Assembly (NCBI GenBank): GCA_944332715.1 | Contig: CALVKN010000004.1 | Coordinates: 1-57,850, forward strand | Source of the DNA: an uncultured Bacilli bacterium | GTDB lineage: Bacteria > Bacillota_I > Bacilli_A > RF39 > UBA660 | Direction of reading: 5' to 3' | DNA: 57,850 bases | Shown: piece by piece, positions 1 through 9,700 of the stretch | How the letters are laid out: every line of letters starts with the position of its first letter | Position numbering within the stretch: the first letter of the stretch is position 1 | Program-made: the position numbers and the translations under genes | The notes under the pieces: generated by a model | Database searches by the model: none | Told to the model about the DNA's origin: nothing | What the model saw: the letters and a program-made list of their open reading frames with translations, nothing else

Positions 1-181
1 AATTTAATATTTTCATAAAATACATCCACCTCGTTGGATAACTAAATTATAGCATTATCAAGTATGGATGTCAAAAGATATGTAGCATTTACCTAAAATT
101 GGTTTTTAGCCTTTTTATTCATAAATTTAATAAATAACATAAATTATATATATCTTTATCACTTATTTTAGAAACGTTATG

Positions 182-348
182 TTACTTTTTTAAAATAAAC
201 TCATATTCATTAACAACATTTTCCAAAATAATATTTTCTAATTTTACTAATAAGTTTTTAAAAAATTTATCAAAGGAAATTACTTCATTAAATAACCTAC
301 CATTATAATTTATACCATTGCATCAACATCAAGCATTTCTAAATTCAT
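182..348 (-). pseudogene. possible frameshifted small gene at the window edge
   Basis: Directly downstream of the exported protein gene at 383-1204 and on the same strand. A GGAGTG-type ribosome site precedes an ATG at 348, which opens a short frame reading MNLEMLDVDAMV before a stop. A second frame then continues open (NEVISFDKFFKNLL and on) to a TAA at 182. The ATG-to-stop distance is 167 nt, not a multiple of three, so one lost or gained base would join the halves into a protein of about 55 residues. No family is recognised. It could be a decayed gene, a sequencing error or chance. Nothing else is evident in positions 1-382, which are AT-rich. Confidence 0.25.
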
Positions 349-382
349 TGCATCACTCCGCTTATCATAAGTTTACTATAAA

Positions 383-1204
383 TCAACAAGCCGTAGCATC
401 TCCAGAACAATCATATCCATAGTTATTTCCAATTAGAGTATCTGCTACCATACCACATAAATACCTTGTTACAGCAACTATTTCTCTTCCACCGCACAAA
501 ATAATACGATATCCTCCAGTATTATAATCACTACTAACCCATTCTCTCCAAGTCATCCCGTCTTCTGCATAATATATTTCATCTTCGATTGTAAAACTAA
601 TTAATCCTTTACTTGTCACAGAATTAACATTATAAAAATTTGATTTTCTTCCATTACTATCAGTTACAAACACACTTATGTCATAACTAGTTTCTGCTTC
701 TAAATTTTCAAAAGTATAAATATTGTTGGGACTCGAAATATATTCTCCACCATTTATTGAATAATGATAACTTACAATACTACCATCTCCGCCACTTGCA
801 GTTACATTAACGGTAATACTATCCGAAGTAACTTCTGTTGCTTCAACATTATTTACATATGGCATATTATACTTATCAAAATAGACATAACACTTATCTG
901 AAGTATTTGCTTGTAGTAACACTTTTTTTGCATCATTATCCCAAATAAGTTTGCTTGCATTTTCACATTTTGATAAAGTTTCGTTAAAAATATATTCATC
1001 TCCTGGCCAAGAATTATCATTAGATATCTGATATTCGCCACTGCCTACTTCAGTTTCATACATCATTGTTAGTGCATTTGTTTTAATAATGTAATCATTT
1101 ATAGAATTTTCAAAAATAGTTCTCTCACTATCACCAAAATTTATAACCATAAAAGAAATTAAAAAGCATAATATCAAAGGAATAATAAAAATTATTTTTC
1201 TCAA
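383..1204 (-). CDS. exported membrane-anchored protein with a lineage-specific domain and an Fn3-like domain
   Basis: 273 residues, TTG start after an AAGGATGTGG ribosome site. Residues about 3-23 form one hydrophobic segment (signal anchor), so the rest should face outward. Residues about 43-110 (LTMMYETE... to CYVYFDK, with two conserved cysteines) match a domain in the protein at 31672-32364 at roughly two thirds identity. Residues about 113-200 read as a fibronectin type III-like beta sandwich (repeated S/T-I-T-V strands, then a YDISVFVTD-type strand). The C-terminal part holds four further cysteines, suggesting disulfides. The gene diverges from the XRE regulator at 1330. Function unknown; surface display or adhesion is a guess from architecture only. 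Confidence 0.75.
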   Translation of the reverse strand: MRKIIFIIPLILCFLISFMVINFGDSERTIFENSINDYIIKTNALTMMYETEVGSGEYQISNDNSWPGDEYIFNETLSKCENASKLIWDNDAKKVLLQANTSDKCYVYFDKYNMPYVNNVEATEVTSDSITVNVTASGGDGSIVSYHYSINGGEYISSPNNIYTFENLEAETSYDISVFVTDSNGRKSNFYNVNSVTSKGLISFTIEDEIYYAEDGMTWREWVSSDYNTGGYRIILCGGREIVAVTRYLCGMVADTLIGNNYGYDCSGDATAC

Positions 1205-1264
1205 TTATAACCACATCCTTATTACGATTATAAATAACGTATAGCAAACTTAACATACCACATA

Positions 1265-1316
1265 GTTGATATGTTATAAATTAGTAAGACTTCATACAAT
1301 GTTGATAAGTTATAAA
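1265..1316. repeat. two direct repeats, candidate operator between divergent genes
   Basis: GTTGATATGTTATAAA (1265-1280) and GTTGATAAGTTATAAA (1301-1316) differ at one base and are spaced 36 bp start to start. They lie between the divergent exported protein gene (start 1204) and the XRE regulator (start 1330), immediately before the regulator's ribosome site. A pair of near-identical sites here is what an autoregulatory HTH protein would use. That is inference; no binding was shown. Confidence 0.4.
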
Positions 1317-1329
1317 GGTGTGTAGTATT

Positions 1330-1596
1330 ATGAAGTATCAAAAAAAAGCAAGAAAAATTTTAGCAAACAATATAAAATATTATAGACTTAAAAAAGGGTT
1401 ATCTCAAGAAGAACTTGCAGAACTTCTTGAAACAACTCCAGTATATTTATCATCTTTAGAAAATGCTAAAAGAAATATAAGATTAGATTATATAGAACAT
1501 ATTGCTAATATTTTAGAATTAAATATAAAAGAATTATTTATAGAAAGAGAAAATGTAGAAAAGAAAAAAAGGCCAAGAAGAAAAAAGATAAAATAA
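1330..1596 (+). CDS. XRE-family (Cro/C1-type) DNA-binding regulator
   Basis: 88 residues from the ATG at 1330, chosen because AAAGGTG lies 9-10 nt upstream; an in-frame GTG at 1318 would lie inside that ribosome site. One helix-turn-helix of the Cro/C1 type covers most of the protein (residues about 7-63: NIKYYRLKKGLSQEELAELL, then VYLSSLENAKRN as the recognition-helix region). A strongly basic tail follows (KKKRPRRKKIK). There is no second domain, so ligand sensing is not expected. Probably regulates itself and the divergent gene through the repeats just upstream. No toxin or phage partner is adjacent. Confidence 0.8.
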   Translation: MKYQKKARKILANNIKYYRLKKGLSQEELAELLETTPVYLSSLENAKRNIRLDYIEHIANILELNIKELFIERENVEKKKRPRRKKIK

Positions 1597-1642
1597 AAAA
1601 ACTCAATTCATCCGATACTTAAGGGAAAATTGAACTTTTTTA
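1595..1642. terminator. bidirectional terminator between convergent genes
   Basis: TCAATT and AATTGA arms flank a loop, with an A-run on the left and a T-run on the right, between the XRE gene (+) and the ATPase gene (-). The hairpin is short, so termination may be weak. Confidence 0.5.
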
Positions 1643-1647
1643 CTTTC

Positions 1648-2988
1648 CTAATTATTTTTTTCTTTTAAAAACCTTTTTAAAAGAAAAGTCATAAAATACG
1701 GAAATGTATAAAACTTGCCATTAAATCCAATATTTTTATTACATAACTTTATTCCATATTTAATATTTTTATATTTTTTTTCATCTATCAATTTATTTAA
1801 AGAATATGTTGCATTATCTGATGCTTTAACCTCAACTGGTATTATACTTTGTTCATCTCTTAAAATAAAATCCATTTCAATTTTATTTTGTTCATCTCTG
1901 TAAAAATAGAGTTCAAATCCTGCCTTAGTTAACATTTCAGCAACTATATTTTCATATAAGGCACCTTTATATGTTCCAAAATTTTGGTTATTACGCAAAT
2001 CATTTTGTGATTCTTCATCTAACGATCCAATTAATAATCCCGTATCACCAAAATATAATCTATAATTATCAGGATTATAATTTACTTTGAGTGGTAATTC
2101 AAGATGATCCAAAGAATAACTAACATTAACAATACCTGCTTTATCAAGCCAATCAACAACACCTATATATTCTCTATTTCTAGCACCATCTTTAAGTTTA
2201 GTAATTTGAAATTTTTTATTATCATTACCAAGAAACACCTTGATTTTTTTATAAGCCACTAGTATTTTTGATTTATCCAAACCACCTGCATACTTTGTAA
2301 TATCTTCTTCATAATCCAACAATAATGATTTTTGTTTAGCTAACACACCACTAAAATTTTTATTATCAATAAACATACTCACTACTTCAGGCATACCACC
2401 AGTTATCATATAATCGTTAAAATTACTCATCATAACATTATACTGTGTATTAGTTAGTGGCTTTATTTCCTTCATACAAGTGTATAAATCTTCTATTTGT
2501 TCATCTTTATATCCTTTAGCCCAAAGAAATTCTTCAAAGTCTAAAGACCTCATTGTATAATCTTCTTTATAACCAACACTATTAGAATGTATTTCCTGAT
2601 AATTAATTCCCATAAGTGAACCGGAACAAATAACATCAAATCTACCATCTATACAAAAAAACTTAAGAGAAGTTGTAACATCAGGAAACTCTTGCATTTC
2701 ATCGAAAAAAATTAGTGTATCATTAGGTATAAATTCAAAATTACCATTATGTAGACTTATATTTTTAATTATATTATCAACAGTATATCCATCATTAAAA
2801 ATTGTTTTATATTCCGACATAGACACAAAATTAATTTCAATAAAAGATTTATAATTTTCTTTACCAAACTTTTCAATAGAAGTGGTTTTACCTGTTTGCC
2901 TAGCTCCTTTAATAATTAATGGTTTTCTTGTTTTTAAGTTCTTCCAATCAAGCAAAAATTTATCTATTTTTCTTTTTAATTCAGCCAT
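1648..2988 (-). CDS. AAA ATPase of the AAA_14/DUF4143 family
   Basis: 446 residues from the ATG at 2988, preceded by GGAGAGTGAT. The N-terminal P-loop domain has Walker A (GARQTGKTTSIEKFG, about residues 28-42) and Walker B (LIFFDEMQEFP, about 90-100), then a sensor-like stretch (DVICSGSLMG). The C-terminal DUF4143 part has the nuclease-like motif in which a conserved E, D and EVKA follow one another (EMDFILRDEQSIIPVEVKASDN). The family is common in anaerobes, often in accessory regions; its cellular role is not settled. It is a single gene with its own promoter and an unusual repeat array upstream, convergent with the XRE gene. Confidence 0.85.
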   Translation of the reverse strand: MAELKRKIDKFLLDWKNLKTRKPLIIKGARQTGKTTSIEKFGKENYKSFIEINFVSMSEYKTIFNDGYTVDNIIKNISLHNGNFEFIPNDTLIFFDEMQEFPDVTTSLKFFCIDGRFDVICSGSLMGINYQEIHSNSVGYKEDYTMRSLDFEEFLWAKGYKDEQIEDLYTCMKEIKPLTNTQYNVMMSNFNDYMITGGMPEVVSMFIDNKNFSGVLAKQKSLLLDYEEDITKYAGGLDKSKILVAYKKIKVFLGNDNKKFQITKLKDGARNREYIGVVDWLDKAGIVNVSYSLDHLELPLKVNYNPDNYRLYFGDTGLLIGSLDEESQNDLRNNQNFGTYKGALYENIVAEMLTKAGFELYFYRDEQNKIEMDFILRDEQSIIPVEVKASDNATYSLNKLIDEKKYKNIKYGIKLCNKNIGFNGKFYTFPYFMTFLLKRFLKEKNN

Positions 2989-3008
2989 TCTTATCACTCT
3001 CCAAGCAA

Positions 3009-3038
3009 ATTATATCACATTTTTAGAAAGAAAATCAA
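3009..3038 (-). promoter_or_regulatory. sigma-A type promoter of the DUF4143 ATPase gene
   Basis: Reading the minus strand, TTGATT (3033-3038) is followed after 18 nt by TATAAT (3009-3014), with TG one base before the -10 (extended -10). The ATG lies about 20 nt further on. The -10 overlaps the first of three direct repeats. Confidence 0.6.
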
Positions 3039-3095
3039 TATTAAAAATCACATTTTTAGAAAGAATTCGGGCGCAGAAAATCACATTTTTAGAAA
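3014..3095. repeat. three identical 16-mers phased at 33 bp
   Basis: ATCACATTTTTAGAAA occurs at 3014-3029, 3047-3062 and 3080-3095, identical each time, with exactly 33 bp from start to start (close to three helical turns). The inner copy overlaps the extended -10 of the ATPase promoter, so occupancy of these sites would be expected to affect transcription. The DNA between the copies is not conserved. Likely operators for an unidentified regulator or for the ATPase itself; inference. Confidence 0.6.
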
Positions 3096-3158
3096 ACAAA
3101 TCAATTGCAATTCGGTTATTTGTAGATTAAAGCAAGTTTAAGTCTTTGACAAATAAGT

Positions 3159-3207
3159 TAAAAAAAGTCTTAATTTATCCTAGAATACAGGAAAATCAAG
3201 ACTTATA
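3159..3207 (-). terminator. rho-independent terminator of the dut-metG-tatD operon
   Basis: On the minus strand a long imperfect stem begins AAGTCTTGATTTTCC, returns as GGATAAATTAAGACTT and is followed by a run of T. It begins about 12 nt after the tatD stop codon. Confidence 0.8.
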
Positions 3208-3218
3208 AAATACTTTAA

Positions 3219-3974
3219 TTAAATAATTTTAGTATACAATTTTTTCACATTATCTGTAGTAATTTTGGTTACATCATCTAATGTTAAATCATATATCTCA
3301 CTAATAAACTTAGCAATATCTAAAATATGACTAGGATTATTTTGTTTACCTCTAAATGGGACTGGTGTTAAATATGGTGAGTCTGTTTCTAATACAATAT
3401 TTTCTATTGCTATTTCTTTTAAAGTATCCTTTAAATTACAATTTTTAAATGTAACTACACCATTAATACCAAGTAAATAACCCATTTTAATATACATTTT
3501 GGCATTTTCTAAACTACCTGAAAAAGAATGGATTACACCCTTTACTTTATATTTCTTTAAGGTATTTATCGTATCTTCCGTTGCATCTCTTGAATGAATT
3601 ATCACTGGCATATCATATTTTTCCGCTAACTCAAGTTGTAACTCTAATAATTTTATTTGTTCAGCCTTATTCTCTTTAGAATAGTGATAATCTAAACCAA
3701 TTTCCCCAATAGCAACTATTTTTGGATTGCTTATATTATCTTCAATAAATTTGATATCATCTAAATTATAATTTTCAACATTCTCTGGATGGATTCCCAA
3801 AGCCCCATAAACACTAGGATATTTTTCTACCGATTCCAATACTTCAACATTGCTTTTAGCATCGCACCCATTATTTATATAATACACTACATTATTTTCT
3901 TTAGATAATTTTATGATACTATCAATATCTTCGTAATATTCTTTATATAAATGGCAATGCGTATCAATAAGCAT
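3219..3974 (-). CDS. tatD: TatD-family metal-dependent hydrolase (DNase)
   Basis: 251 residues, the usual length for the TatD/YabD family. The TIM-barrel metal ligands are visible: DTHCHL at the N-terminus, GEIGLDYH around residue 92, PVIIHSRDA around 125, VIHSFSG around 147 and LETDSPYL near 197. Family members are Mg2+-dependent 3'-5' DNases; the precise physiological role of the Bacillus orthologue YabD is unclear. Its start codon overlaps the metG stop, so it is translationally coupled, as in the conserved metG-tatD pair of Firmicutes, and it shares the T-box-controlled transcript. Confidence 0.9.
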   Translation of the reverse strand: MLIDTHCHLYKEYYEDIDSIIKLSKENNVVYYINNGCDAKSNVEVLESVEKYPSVYGALGIHPENVENYNLDDIKFIEDNISNPKIVAIGEIGLDYHYSKENKAEQIKLLELQLELAEKYDMPVIIHSRDATEDTINTLKKYKVKGVIHSFSGSLENAKMYIKMGYLLGINGVVTFKNCNLKDTLKEIAIENIVLETDSPYLTPVPFRGKQNNPSHILDIAKFISEIYDLTLDDVTKITTDNVKKLYTKII

Positions 3975-5500
3975 TATTTTACCTCAATTCTATCAAATAG
4001 ATGAATCGGAGCATTTAAAGTTATTGGACTTTCTAAATTACCAAAATCTTTTGTACTATATTCTCGTTTTTTAGTATTTAATTGATCAAATATTTTATTG
4101 CTTGTATCAGGTAAATAGGGACTTAAGAATATAGCACAAATTCTAATAGATTCAAGTAAATTATATAATACCGTTTCTAATCTATCTTTCTTAGATTCAT
4201 CTTTAGCAAGTACCCAAGGAGTTGTATCATCGATATATTTATTACACTTTCTTAACACTTCAATTATTTCTTCGATAGCTTCTCCGACATGTAAATCATC
4301 CATTTTTTCTGTCACCTTACTATCTAAGTTATTTACAGCATCAATTAAGCTTTTATCTAATTCCTCTGTAACTCCCTTATTAGTAATAGTTCCGTCAAAG
4401 TATTTATGGGCCATACTAACTGTTCTATTTACTAAATTACCTAATATGTTTACTAAATCAGCATTAATTCTTTCAATTAATAAATCTCTTGAAAATACAC
4501 CATCTGATGCATAAGGTATTTCATGTAGAAAATAATATCTTACAGCATCTACTCCAAATTCATTAACTAAATCATCAGCATAAACAACATTACCTTTTGA
4601 TTTACTCATCTTGCCATCAGCCATAATAAGCCAAGGATGACCAAAAACTTGTTTTGGAAGTGGTAAATCAAGACTCATTAAGAAGCATGGCCAATAAATG
4701 GTATGAAAACGAATTATATCTTTGCCAATCAAATGTAAATCTGCTGGCCATAACTTTTTAAATTCATCTGATTGTTTATCCACTTCATAACCAATATTCG
4801 TAATATAATTTGTTAAGGCATCTAACCAAACATATATTACATGATTAGTATCAATTGTAACTGGAATTCCCCAGTCAAATGAAGAACGAGATACACATAA
4901 ATCCTGTAATCCAGGTTTAATGAAGTTATTAATCATTTCATTTTTTCTTGCTTCTGGTTTAATAAATTCTGGATGTTCTTCAATATATCTTTCTAGTCTA
5001 TCTTGATATTTAGATAATTTAAAGAAGTATGCTTCTTCACTTTTTTCTTCGACATCTCTACCACAATCTGGGCACTTACCATCAATTAATTGCGATTCTG
5101 TCCAAAATGATTCACAAGGAGTACAATAAAGACCTTTATACTCTCCCTTATAAATATCTCCTTTTTCATACATTTTATTAAATATATCTTGAACTCTTCT
5201 TTCGTGTTCTTTATCAGTAGTTCTAACAAATCTATCATAACTAGTATTCATGATATCCCAAATTCTTTTTATTTCTGTTGCTTTTTCATCAACAAACACT
5301 TGTGGTGTAACTCCCGCTTCTCTAGCCTTTTGTTCTATCTTTTCCCCATGTTCATCCGTACCTGTTTGAAAGTACACATCATACCCTTTTAATCTTTTAA
5401 ATCTAGCAATTGCATCCGCTAAAACAATCTCATAAGTATTTCCAATATGAGGTTTACCTGAAGTATAAGCAATTGCAGTTGATATATAATATTTTTCCAT
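3974..5500 (-). CDS. metG: methionyl-tRNA synthetase (lacks C-terminal tRNA-binding domain)
   Basis: 508 residues. The class I signature HIGN is near residue 18 and KMSKSKGN near 300. A zinc knuckle (CTPC ... CPDC) lies around residues 127-147, followed by the helical anticodon-binding domain. Bacillus MetRS is about 660 residues because of a C-terminal EMAP/Arc1-like domain; this one stops before it, as in the shorter MetRS forms. Charges tRNA-Met for initiation and elongation. Its regulation by methionine charging is supported by the T-box leader two genes upstream whose predicted specifier is AUG. Overlaps tatD by one base and abuts dut. Confidence 0.95.
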   Translation of the reverse strand: MEKYYISTAIAYTSGKPHIGNTYEIVLADAIARFKRLKGYDVYFQTGTDEHGEKIEQKAREAGVTPQVFVDEKATEIKRIWDIMNTSYDRFVRTTDKEHERRVQDIFNKMYEKGDIYKGEYKGLYCTPCESFWTESQLIDGKCPDCGRDVEEKSEEAYFFKLSKYQDRLERYIEEHPEFIKPEARKNEMINNFIKPGLQDLCVSRSSFDWGIPVTIDTNHVIYVWLDALTNYITNIGYEVDKQSDEFKKLWPADLHLIGKDIIRFHTIYWPCFLMSLDLPLPKQVFGHPWLIMADGKMSKSKGNVVYADDLVNEFGVDAVRYYFLHEIPYASDGVFSRDLLIERINADLVNILGNLVNRTVSMAHKYFDGTITNKGVTEELDKSLIDAVNNLDSKVTEKMDDLHVGEAIEEIIEVLRKCNKYIDDTTPWVLAKDESKKDRLETVLYNLLESIRICAIFLSPYLPDTSNKIFDQLNTKKREYSTKDFGNLESPITLNAPIHLFDRIEVK

Positions 5501-5985
5501 TATTTTTCCTTCTTTCTTTTATTTGTACTACCAAATCCAAATTCTCTTTTGTTGGTTGTACCATTATCATCATCACAAACTAAATATTTCATAAAAATTC
5601 CTTGGGCATAACCTTCACCCTTTTGAACCACATAATCCTTATCTCCTTCGTTTTGCAAAGATATAAACATATGTCCTTCATTCTTCGAATTATTATAGTA
5701 ATCAGCATCAATTACTATCACTTGATTAGTAATCCGGACATTGTATTTATATCCCATGCTACCACGATCAACAATTAACAAAACTTCATCTGGTTCAAAT
5801 GTAGCTTTATATCCTGTTGGAATTTTCTTTATTTCTCCCGGTTTTATCGTAAAACCTTCAATTGCAAAAAAATCATATCCAGCGCTATGGCTGGTCATTC
5901 GTTTTGGTAAATCATATTCTTCATAAAATTTTTTATCATAATATTTACTAAATTCATCAATACTAACTTTTTGAAAATTTCGCAT
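5500..5985 (-). CDS. dut: dUTP diphosphatase family protein
   Basis: 161 residues with all five trimeric dUTPase motifs recognisable in order: SAGYDFFA (motif 1), VDRGSMGYKYN (motif 2, usually RSS/RSG), VIDADYYNN (motif 3, with the catalytic-water Asp), GEGYAQGIF (motif 4) and the C-terminal P-loop-like REFGFGSTN (motif 5). Hydrolyses dUTP to dUMP and PPi, limiting uracil in DNA and feeding dTMP synthesis. Motif 2 differs from the textbook form, so the exact substrate (dUTP or a related dNTP) is a little uncertain. It is first in the T-box-controlled operon and its stop abuts metG, so methionine status would co-control it. Confidence 0.85.
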   Translation of the reverse strand: MRNFQKVSIDEFSKYYDKKFYEEYDLPKRMTSHSAGYDFFAIEGFTIKPGEIKKIPTGYKATFEPDEVLLIVDRGSMGYKYNVRITNQVIVIDADYYNNSKNEGHMFISLQNEGDKDYVVQKGEGYAQGIFMKYLVCDDDNGTTNKREFGFGSTNKRKKEK

Positions 5986-6002
5986 TAAATCACCCCAAAA
6001 TA

Positions 6003-6197
6003 AAAATCATAAACTAAGGACGAGTTTTAACCCGCGGTACCACCTTAATTCATGATTTACATGCTCTTCATTTGATAACGGCTATGACCGAGTTTTTGCT
6101 CCAGAAATCATACTCAATACCACCACTTGTTCTTTTCCACCACCCAAGAACTCTCTAAAAAGTAGTAAATATTTACCCTTTCCTTCATCGCTAAACT
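6003..6197 (-). promoter_or_regulatory. T-box leader, predicted methionine specifier
   Basis: The hallmark T-box antiterminator sequence (AAGGTGGTACCGCGG on the minus strand, about 6032-6046) is present, followed by a UAAGG/CCUUA pairing and a U-rich stretch that can form the competing terminator. In stem I, GAGTATGATTTC places a candidate specifier ATG at 6109-6111, preceded by the GAGUA-type specifier-loop motif and followed by a purine. This agrees with metG in the downstream dut-metG-tatD operon. Uncharged tRNA-Met should allow read-through. The specifier is inferred from position and was not folded. Confidence 0.9.
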
Positions 6198-6203
6198 AGC
6201 CTT

Positions 6204-6232
6204 AGTTTACCATAATTTAATTTTTTTATCAA
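6204..6232 (-). promoter_or_regulatory. promoter of the T-box/dut-metG-tatD transcript
   Basis: TTGATA (6227-6232) and TAAACT (6204-6209) with a 17-nt spacer and an extended -10 (TGG before the hexamer). Transcription would begin near 6197. The -35 overlaps the spoVT stop codon region. Confidence 0.65.
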
Positions 6233-6738
6233 TATATATTTATCTTATCAGATAATATTTTAGCCATTAATCTCGCCAAATTAACATAATCTTTATCATC
6301 ATTTGTATGAATTATTATTAATCCCAAAGAATCAATAGATGCAATAATTGGTACTATACCAAACTTACCATTCAAACTTACATCATCAAAATTAATTGTT
6401 GTATTACTTACTAATTCTTCTCTATTATCAATTAAATAAATTAGATCTTTATTTAAGTTTTTACCCACTATATTTTTATCATTAGTTGCGACAATTACTT
6501 TTTCTCTATCTGTTATAATTACATCTACTTTAAATATGGAACTAATTAATTCACTTAATTTCATTCCTATATCTTCATACTTTTCCAGTTCTGAATGTTT
6601 TTTTAATATAATAGCATCTTCATTAGTAAATATTTCTAAACTTTCACCATCTCTAATACCTAAGTTTCTTCTTATTTCTTTAGGTATAACAACTCTTCCT
6701 AATTCATCTATCTTTCTTGTAATTCCAGTTGACTTCAA
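6229..6738 (-). CDS. spoVT: stage V sporulation transcription factor SpoVT
   Basis: 169 residues from the TTG at 6738, which gives the canonical opening (L/M)KSTGITRKIDELGRVVIP; GTGGAGTGA lies about 5 nt upstream. An in-frame GTG at 6747 is possible but sits in the ribosome site. Residues 1-50 are an AbrB/MraZ-type swapped-hairpin DNA-binding domain (GRVVIPKEIRRNLGI); residues about 55-169 form a GAF-like domain. In Bacillus it is a forespore (sigma-G-dependent) regulator tuning late forespore genes. The mfd-spoVT order is conserved in spore formers, which supports SpoVT over AbrB (shorter, no GAF part). Confidence 0.9.
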   Translation of the reverse strand: MKSTGITRKIDELGRVVIPKEIRRNLGIRDGESLEIFTNEDAIILKKHSELEKYEDIGMKLSELISSIFKVDVIITDREKVIVATNDKNIVGKNLNKDLIYLIDNREELVSNTTINFDDVSLNGKFGIVPIIASIDSLGLIIIHTNDDKDYVNLARLMAKILSDKINIY

Positions 6739-6790
6739 AAATTTCACTCCACTTCTAATATCTAGTGTGGGTGATAATTTTAAATTTATA

Positions 6791-9700
6791 CTATAATATA
6801 TTCTCTAAAAGTGTTACTAAATAAAATATAAAATGTTTATCTAAATTATTAATATATAATGTAATTATTATCTTTTTATTTATATATTTTATATTAAAAT
6901 ATTTTGTTAAAGACATTGCTTCAATTAATAACTTATCGCCCTTAATACTACTTGATACTTCCTCCGGTAATGTTACTTCAACATATCTATCAGTTTGTAC
7001 TACATTAGTAATATTATATTTTTGAGCAATCTTTTCAAACCATTCTTCATACATATATACAAGCATATCTTCAGTTACTTTACCAAATCTATCTTCAAGT
7101 TCATCTTTTATTTCCAGTAACTTATCATATGAATCAATTTCATTAATCTTTTGATGGATTTCAATTTTTATATCTTCATCCGATACATATTCATCACTAA
7201 TGTGTGTTGTTACATTAATTAGGCTTGTTGCATCACTATCTTCTTCAATAACTTCTTCCCCTTGTTGGCGTTTTATTTCATCTTCGATCATTTTCATATA
7301 TAAAGATATACCTACAGAATCAACAAAACCAGCTTGCGATGCTCCGAAAATATCACCAGCACCACGAATACTTAAATCCCTCATAGCAATACGATATCCA
7401 CTACCAAGTTCTGTAAATTCTTTGATAGTATTAAGCCTTTTTATGGCAATTTCATTAAGCATTTTATTTTTTTCATACATAAGGTAAGCATAAGCAATTT
7501 TATCACTTCTACCAACTCTTCCTCTAATTTGATATAACTGACTAAGTCCAAAATTTTCCGCATCGTGAATAATTAACGTATTAACATTTGGTATATCAAT
7601 ACCACTTTCAATGATAGTTGTACAAATTAAAATATCATATTTGTAATCAATAAAATCACTCATTATATCATCAAGTTCATTTTTATCCATTTTTCCGTGC
7701 GCATAAGTAATTCTAGCATCAGGTACTAATTCTTTAATGTGAGCTGCATACTTACTAATAGATTCAACACGGTTATAAAGCATAAATACTTGACCACTAC
7801 GTGATAATTCCTTATAAATTGCATCTTTAATAAGTAAATCATCTTCAACAACGACATAAGTTTGAACAGGATATCTATTTACTGGTGGGGTATCAATAAC
7901 TGATAAATCCCGAAGTCCCGATAAAGCCATTTTTAAAGTCCGCGGAATTGGTGTTGCGCTTAAAGTTAAAACATTTACATCATTTTTAAGTTCTTTTATC
8001 TTTTCTTTATGTGTTACACCAAATCTTTGTTCTTCGTCAATTACAAGTAACCCTAAATCTTTTGCTTTAACATCATCACTTAAAATACGATGTGTACCAA
8101 ATAATATATCAATCTTCCTATTTTTAAAGTCATCAATAATTCTGTGAGCATCTTTCGCACTTACATGTCTATTTAAAAGAGCTATCTCTATCGGCCAATC
8201 TTTAAACCTTTCTTTTGCTACATTAAATTGTTGTTTAGAAAGAATAGTTGTTGGACACAAATACATTACTTGATGATTATTTAAAACTGTCTTAAATATT
8301 GCTCTCATAGCAACTTCTGTTTTTCCAAAACCAACATCCCCGCAAAGCAAACGATCCATAGGAATATTACTTTTTAAATCGACATTTATATCTCTAATAC
8401 TTTTTTCTTGGTCTTTAGTTAAAGTATATTTAAAACTTTGCGCAAATACTTCTTCTTCTGGATAATCTTTATAAGGTATCTTTTTTAACTCTAACCTCTT
8501 CTTATACAAACTAATTAAATTTGCTGAAATATCCTTAATCTTACTAGAAATATATTTTTTAGTCTTTTCCCAATTTGGACTACCCAACTTATTTAATTTA
8601 GGTACACTACCATCTTTACCAGTATACTTATAAATTGTATTTATCTTTTCAACAGGTACATATATTTTATCAGTCCCCGCATAAGATATTGTTAGATAAT
8701 CTTTTTTACTTCCTCGCACTGTTAATGTAGTTAAACCTTGATAAATACCAATACCATGGGCAATATGTACTACATAATCTCCTTTTTCTAATTGATTAAA
8801 GTCTTTAATCTTCTTACCAATATGAAAATTATTTTTATATTTATTAGTTTGATGATTTACTTTTTCAATATCATTTTCACTAATTATTACATATTTATCT
8901 AAAATAAAACCATTTCCAATACTTTTTAATACAATATTAGCATCAGGAATATATGACTTTAATATATCTGCTTGCCTAGCATTTGATAAATAAAAATATA
9001 TTTCTTTTCCTTGAGTCTTCCATAATTTATAATCTTTAACTAATCTTTCAAAATCCTGATTATAATTTTCTATAGACTTAGCTCCTAGATTATATTTACC
9101 ACTATTAAATAAATTAACATATATTCTATCAAAATCGGGAATATCTTCAAGTTCATACATTAATTTATCTTGAATATCATTTTCTGTTTTATATTCTAGT
9201 ATATCTTCTAGCAGTTTTTTATAAGATGCATCAATTTGACTCTTATCAACATAAATTACTAATGAATTATTAGCATAATCAAATAAAGAATTATGGTTAT
9301 TCGTACTAATTTCCTCGATTGCTTTAATATTGATATTTAATAGTTTTCCCATCGAAAGTTGCGTATTTTCATCAAAATATTTTATACTTTCAATTACATT
9401 TCCATCAAATTCTATTCTTATAGGGTGTACCTCATCTATCGGATAAACATCAACAATAAAGCCACGAACAGCAACTTCCCCACTCATTGTAACTAGGGAT
9501 TCTGTGTGATACCCTAAATCTGTTAATTTAGAAACTAAATCATCTCTTCTAACATTTTCATTTTCGTGGATATCTAATGAGTTATTAACATTTTTTTCTG
9601 ATAAAAATTTTAAATATCCCATTAAATTGGTAACAATAATACTTTTTTTATTTGTCTTTAATTTATCTAAAGTTTCAAGTCTCTTATATTTAAGTTCTGG

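Noticed and set aside
2882..3130. Plus-strand open frame with repeated ITFLE peptides
   Set aside because: The peptide repeats only mirror the 33-bp promoter repeats; it lies mostly antisense to the ATPase and lacks a ribosome site.
6748..6790. Separate promoter for spoVT
   Set aside because: Only AT-rich sequence such as CTATAATAT-like words is present; not specific enough to call.
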